A stretch of DNA of 54,468 nt from Candidatus Eiseniibacteriota bacterium. Its GTDB lineage: Bacteria > Joyebacterota > Joyebacteria > Joyebacterales > Joyebacteraceae. A program made the position numbers and the translations under genes. Under the pieces are notes generated by a model that saw only the letters and a program-made list of their open reading frames with translations, searched no databases and had not been told where the DNA came from. The stretch spans positions 1-54,468 of the forward strand of contig JAUVLG010000008.1 of NCBI GenBank assembly GCA_030595835.1, written 5' to 3'. The first letter of the stretch is position 1. Each line of letters opens with the position of its first letter. Below are positions 50,422 through 54,468 of this stretch, one piece after another.

Positions 50422-50667
50422 GTGGGGGAGAGGGCGGGGGAGCGCGGCTGGCTCGCCCGGACCAAGGCCAGGAGGATCAAACAGATCCTGCGCGACATTC
50501 ACGCCACCACGGGCAAGCTGGACCTCGGTTTTCTGAGACGGATGTCCGACGATGAGGTCATTGCGTATCTCCTCGCGCTCGACGGCGTGGGCATCAAGAC
50601 CGCAGCCTGCCCCGTCAGGAGCGAGTGCGACCTCGGACGTTCTGACGAAGTTCCCCAGAGCCCCTGA
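50422..50667 (+). pseudogene. Endonuclease III-like DNA glycosylase remnant
   Basis: An 81-codon frame right after holA matches only pieces of the Nth family. LARTKARRIKQIL and LDGVGIKTAAC correspond to the helix-hairpin-helix region. The frame then jumps to CPVRSECDLG, which looks like the end of the C-terminal iron-sulfur motif, and stops. The N-terminal part and the catalytic Asp/FeS core between the two pieces are missing. I read it as a decayed gene with an internal deletion. A functional short protein is unlikely. No good Shine-Dalgarno start is present. Confidence 0.6.
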
Positions 50668-50685
50668 GGGCCTGCCAGAAATGGC

Positions 50686-50715
50686 TTGACGGGGTTTCCC
50701 TGCCTGTGCTAGTCA
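50686..50715 (+). promoter_or_regulatory. Candidate promoter before the OmpP1-type gene
   Basis: TTGACG (50686-50691), an 18-base spacer and TAGTCA (50710-50715), preceded by TGC (TGCTAG). It shares its layout with the candidate before cvpA. It lies about 125 bases before the start codon, leaving an untranslated leader with no evident feature. Confidence 0.4.
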
Positions 50716-50838
50716 GATATAAGCGGTTCCGTGCTGGCGCGCATCCGCGCGACTGTTTCCGGAGTACGTACACGTATGTTGGTGCGCCGGGCCGGGCCGT
50801 GCCCCCGAGCATTTCGTCGCTTGAGAGGAGGGTGTGTG

Positions 50839-52242
50839 ATGCATTCCCGCGGAAGTATGCTGATTACGTGCGTTGCGTTGCTGGTCCTGGGACCGGTGCT
50901 GGCACTTGCGAACGGTTTCTACACGCCGACGGTGGGTCCGCGTGCGAGCGCCATGGGTGGCGCCTTCATGGGTCTTGCCGACGACTACAGCGCCGTCTAC
51001 TGGAACCCCGCCGGCATCACCCAGATCAAGGGCATGGAACTGACTGTCACGGGGCAGGACGTCATCTCGTTCGCCTCCCGTGACGGGTTCGTGAGTTACG
51101 AAGGGTACGGGGATGCAGAGGGTCTCTTTGCCCGAGCTCACGTTGGGGCGACCAGCGAGGCTGTGAACCGGATAGCGCCCGGCGTGTTCTTCTACACGGA
51201 TGCGGGGCCTCTGCGTTCAGTGTTCGACAAGGTCGGAATCGCCGCCTACACCCTGATGGAGTACGGCTCCAAGTGGGACGGCGACGACGTGCTCAGCGAC
51301 GATGACTTCTTGCTCGGCGACTTCAGCGACACGGAACTCGTCGGCGACATGCAGGACTACGAGAGCAGCATCAGGACCTACGTGTTCTCCCCGATTGTCG
51401 CCAAGGAAATCGTGCCGGGTCTGAGCGTCGGTCTGACGGCGAACATCGCCTACAGCCACTTCACGCTCAGCGATGTATACATGGACCTGAGTGTCGAGAC
51501 CATCGAGACGCCGTCGGGTGATGAATATGAGCTCGACATCATGCCGGTGCAGGTGACCGACGACGTCACCGGATGGGGCTACGGCGCCACTGCCGGAATG
51601 CTCTACCGGGCCACCAGACAGGTCAGCTTCGGACTGATGTTCCGGACGGCGATGAAGATCCGTTACGAGGGCGTCTCGCGCAATGTGCGGAGCGACGAGC
51701 CGGACGCGGAGTACCGGTCCGACTTCGATGTCATGCACCCGGGGTGCCTCGGTGGCGGCTTCGCCTACCGTGATTTCCTGTTTGACGGTCTGACGATGAC
51801 GGGTGACGTGCAGTGGACGGCGTGGTCCACCATCGACACGCTCAGCCGGGACATCGTGTGGGGTGCGGGGGGCGGCGGGTGGACAGCCGAAGAACGCGCG
51901 GCGTTCGAGACGACCGAGTTCAATTGGGAAGACACCGTTGAGGTAGGCATCGGTTTCGACTACAGGCTGGGACGCTCGCTGTCGCTCAACTTGGGCTACA
52001 GGAACTCGCCGTCGCCGGTAGGGGACGACAACTACTACGATTTCGTGCTCCCGCAGTCATCCAAGGACGTGGTCGCCGCGGGCGTGAGCTACCGCCAGGA
52101 TTTCTGGCGCGCTGCGTTCGCGATCGAGTACCACACTGGGGATGAACGCATGATCCGGGACACAGAGGACATAACGAACATGAACGGCAAGCACCTCGAT
52201 GACGTGCTCATCCCGTCGCTGTCGTTCACCTACGCGTTCTAG
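50839..52242 (+). CDS. OmpP1/FadL/TodX-family outer membrane protein
   Basis: About 467 residues. A signal peptide (1-24, ending LALA) precedes NGFYTPTVGPRASAMGGAFMGLADDYSAVYWNPAGI, the family's N-terminal hatch signature. The rest consists of amphipathic beta strands and ends in SLSFTYAF with a C-terminal phenylalanine. Such porins carry hydrophobic molecules across the outer membrane. ATG 50839 follows GAGAGGAGGG; longer in-frame starts lack signal-peptide character. A strong terminator follows. Confidence 0.85.
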   Translation: MHSRGSMLITCVALLVLGPVLALANGFYTPTVGPRASAMGGAFMGLADDYSAVYWNPAGITQIKGMELTVTGQDVISFASRDGFVSYEGYGDAEGLFARAHVGATSEAVNRIAPGVFFYTDAGPLRSVFDKVGIAAYTLMEYGSKWDGDDVLSDDDFLLGDFSDTELVGDMQDYESSIRTYVFSPIVAKEIVPGLSVGLTANIAYSHFTLSDVYMDLSVETIETPSGDEYELDIMPVQVTDDVTGWGYGATAGMLYRATRQVSFGLMFRTAMKIRYEGVSRNVRSDEPDAEYRSDFDVMHPGCLGGGFAYRDFLFDGLTMTGDVQWTAWSTIDTLSRDIVWGAGGGGWTAEERAAFETTEFNWEDTVEVGIGFDYRLGRSLSLNLGYRNSPSPVGDDNYYDFVLPQSSKDVVAAGVSYRQDFWRAAFAIEYHTGDERMIRDTEDITNMNGKHLDDVLIPSLSFTYAF

Positions 52243-52266
52243 CGGGACAGCGGAGCTTGATTTTCC

Positions 52267-52302
52267 GGCCGGCACCGCTCACCGGTGCCGGCCTTCTTCT
52301 TT
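52267..52302 (+). terminator. Intrinsic terminator after the OmpP1-type gene
   Basis: An 11-bp perfect stem (52267-52277 with 52283-52293) over a 5-base loop is followed by TTCTTCTTT. It separates the porin gene from leuS. Confidence 0.85.
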
Positions 52303-52343
52303 CATAACACCGCCAGCAATGATCAGAGGAGAGGCTCGGTCGC

Positions 52344-54468
52344 ATGACACGCTATCCATTCGCTGAGATAGAGCCGAAGTGGCAGGAACGGTGGGAAGAG
52401 CAGAAGCTCTTCCGATGTTCGACGGACTCCGAGAACAGGTACTACTGCCTGGTGATGTACCCGTACCCGTCCGGCGATCTTCACGTTGGCCACGGCCGCA
52501 ACTACATCATCGGCGACTCCGTTGCGCGCTACAGGATGATGACGGGTAGGTCGGTCCTGACTCCCATGGGCTGGGACGCCTTCGGGCTGCCGGCCGAGAA
52601 CGCGGCCATTGAGAAGGGCATCCACCCGCCGGTGTGGACGGACGCCAACATCATCAAGATGAAGGACCAGTTCCGCAGGTGGGGGATAGGTTACGACTGG
52701 GACCGGGAGTTCGCGTCGCACCAGCCCGCCTTCTACAGGTGGACACAGTGGCTCTTCCTCAAACTCTTCGAGCACGGCCTGGCCTATCGGAAGGGCGCGC
52801 CGGTCAACTGGTGTCCGTCGTGCGCCACTGTTCTGGCGAACGAGCAGGTGGTCGAGGGCAAGTGCGAGCGGTGCAAGTCGATAGTGACCATCCGCGATCT
52901 CGAGCAGTGGTTCTTCAAGATCACGGACTACGCCGACAGGCTGCTCGATGGCCTGGACGAGCTGCCCGACTGGCCGGAGCGCGTCAAGCTGATGCAGCGT
53001 CACTGGATCGGGCGCAGCGAGGGCGTCGAGATCGACTTCGCGGTCGCCGAGACCGGCGAGCGGCTGCCGTGCTTCACGACGCGAGTGGACACGATATTCG
53101 GCGTTACCTACATGGTGATGGCGGCCGAGCACCCGGCGCTCAGGGGGCTCGTTGCCGGCACCGAGCATGAAGCAGAAGTGATGGCCTTCGCGGACCGCGT
53201 CAAGGGCGAAGGCTCGATAGTGCGCGGCGACGCCGACGTCCCGAAAGAGGGCGTCTGGACCGGGCGGCACGTGATCAACCCCGTCAACGGCGAGAAGGTG
53301 CAGCTGTGGGTCGCCAACTACGTGCTCATGGAGTACGGCACGGGAGCGGTGATGGCGGTCCCCGCACACGACCAGAGAGACTTCGAGTTTGCCAGGAACT
53401 ACGGTCTGCCCATCCGCGTGGTCATCGACAGGCCCGGGGGCGGTCTCGACGGCGAGACGATGACAGAGGCCTACGTGGAGGACGGCGTCCAGACGAACTC
53501 CGCGCAGTTCGACGGGCTTTCCAATCGCGATGCGATGGAGAAGATAGCCGACTGGATGCAGGCGGAAGGCATCGGGCGCCGGACTGTCAGCTTCAGATTG
53601 AGGGACTGGCTCGTTTCGAGGCAGCGCTACTGGGGCACGCCGATCCCGGTCATCTACTGCGACCAGTGCGGTATCCAGCCCGTCCCGTACGACGAGCTTC
53701 CTGTCCTTCTGCCCACGGACGTGACGTTCTCGGGCAAGGGCGAATCACCGCTGACCACGTCGGAGTCCTTCCTCAACGCGACCTGCCCGAAATGCGGTGG
53801 CAAGGGGAGGAGGGAGACCGACACGCTCGACACGTTCGTTGATTCCAGCTGGTACCTCCTGCGCTACATCTCGCCCGGCGAGGAGTCGGTTCCGTTCGTC
53901 AAGGCGGACGTCGACAGGTGGCTCCCGGCGGATAGGTACATCGGCGGGATCGAGCACGCCTGCGGGCATCTCATCTTCGTCAGGTTCATGACGAAGGTGC
54001 TGAAGGACCTGGGGTTCCTGTCGTTCGACGAGCCGATCGAGCGGCTGTTCTGTCAGGGGATGATCACGAAGGAAGGCGCGAAGATGTCGAAGTCGGTCGG
54101 CAACGTCGTTCCGCCCGACAAGCTGATCGCGCGCTACGGCGCGGACACCGAGCGGCTCTACACGCTCTTCAGCGGACCGCCGGACCGGGACGCCGAGTGG
54201 AACGACACCGCGGTCGAGGGAGCGCACCGCTTCCTGAACCGAGTCTGGAATCTCGTACTCGAGTGGCCCTTCGACCCGTCGGCGTCGGACGCCGTCTGTA
54301 CGGAACTGGCCTGCGACGGCCTTCCTGACAACGTGAACAAGCTGCACAGGAAGGCGCACCAGACCATCAGGAAGGTCACAGCCGATATAGAGGCGTTCCA
54401 CTTCAACACGGCCGTGGCGGCGACGATGGAACTGGTCAACGCCGTGCGCTCTTTCATCGATGAACTCG
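52344..54468 (+). CDS. leuS: Leucyl-tRNA synthetase (5' part; runs off the window)
   Basis: 708 codons to the window edge with no stop. Class I synthetase motifs: HVGHGRNY (the HIGH signature) near residue 47, GWDAFGLPAENAA and a zinc-type WCPSCATVL/CERC pair. The editing domain (about 220-420) has FTTRVDTIFGVTYM, and KMSKSVGN marks the KMSKS loop. The usual IEHAILHLLY reads IEHACGHLIF. The ATG follows AGAGGAGAGG. Everything seen is consistent with a functional gene. Confidence 0.95.
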   Translation, partial: MTRYPFAEIEPKWQERWEEQKLFRCSTDSENRYYCLVMYPYPSGDLHVGHGRNYIIGDSVARYRMMTGRSVLTPMGWDAFGLPAENAAIEKGIHPPVWTDANIIKMKDQFRRWGIGYDWDREFASHQPAFYRWTQWLFLKLFEHGLAYRKGAPVNWCPSCATVLANEQVVEGKCERCKSIVTIRDLEQWFFKITDYADRLLDGLDELPDWPERVKLMQRHWIGRSEGVEIDFAVAETGERLPCFTTRVDTIFGVTYMVMAAEHPALRGLVAGTEHEAEVMAFADRVKGEGSIVRGDADVPKEGVWTGRHVINPVNGEKVQLWVANYVLMEYGTGAVMAVPAHDQRDFEFARNYGLPIRVVIDRPGGGLDGETMTEAYVEDGVQTNSAQFDGLSNRDAMEKIADWMQAEGIGRRTVSFRLRDWLVSRQRYWGTPIPVIYCDQCGIQPVPYDELPVLLPTDVTFSGKGESPLTTSESFLNATCPKCGGKGRRETDTLDTFVDSSWYLLRYISPGEESVPFVKADVDRWLPADRYIGGIEHACGHLIFVRFMTKVLKDLGFLSFDEPIERLFCQGMITKEGAKMSKSVGNVVPPDKLIARYGADTERLYTLFSGPPDRDAEWNDTAVEGAHRFLNRVWNLVLEWPFDPSASDAVCTELACDGLPDNVNKLHRKAHQTIRKVTADIEAFHFNTAVAATMELVNAVRSFIDEL

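Noticed and set aside
1-54468. CRISPR arrays, insertion sequences, prophage genes, rRNA
   Set aside because: I looked for regularly spaced repeats, transposase motifs and rRNA landmarks and saw none.

Overview
The window is GC-rich bacterial DNA in which every gene I can support (about 48 protein genes or gene remnants and 5 tRNAs) lies on the + strand. LptE, an OmpP1/FadL-type porin, O-antigen ligase and many glycosyltransferases indicate a diderm (Gram-negative-type) envelope. Two secreted proteins end in a FlgD/T9SS-like C-terminal domain, as is common in FCB-related and candidate phyla such as Eisenbacteria, Krumholzibacteriota or Latescibacteria. I cannot fix the phylum from this sequence. 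GTG and TTG starts are frequent and Shine-Dalgarno sites are strong.

Bases 1-16200 are a polysaccharide locus. It holds the end of an O-antigen ligase, five GT4 glycosyltransferases, a heparinase II/III-like lyase, an AlgD-like GDP-mannose 6-dehydrogenase, a radical SAM/SPASM enzyme, a polyprenyl diphosphate synthase, ManC, GalT and a GlgA-type glycogen synthase. ManC and the AlgD-like enzyme would supply GDP-mannose and GDP-mannuronate, the glycosyltransferases would assemble the polymer, and the heparinase-like protein could trim it. Bases 16219-16992 hold three tRNA genes separated by hairpins and a sigma-54-like promoter in front of a secreted glycoside-hydrolase-like protein.

Bases 19300-23440 carry cvpA, a Clp-family AAA+ protein whose key catalytic residues are replaced in both ATPase modules, and an aldehyde dehydrogenase. 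After tRNA-Val and a terminator-bearing leader comes a long housekeeping block: infC-rpmI-rplT-pheS-pheT, a ZapB-like gene, zapA, a candidate 6S RNA, rarA, rny-ymdB, folD, xseA-xseB, ispA, dxs, nadK, pgsA and a DUF362 ferredoxin-like gene that seems to start at AUC and stops one base before tRNA-Arg. FolD lacks its catalytic lysine.

Bases 41240-54468 hold a secreted M28 peptidase, a HAD phosphatase fused to a CTP-dependent polyprenol-kinase-like membrane domain, a WbpA-like dehydrogenase and a WbpP/GalE-like epimerase, an NtrC-like regulator with a degenerate receiver and no GAFTGA loop, lptE, holA, a DNA glycosylase remnant, an OmpP1/FadL-type protein and the 5' part of leuS. The most unusual items are the Clp pseudo-ATPase, the atypical NtrC-like regulator, the HAD-kinase fusion, the FolD variant and the AUC start. 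I see no CRISPR array, insertion sequence or phage gene.
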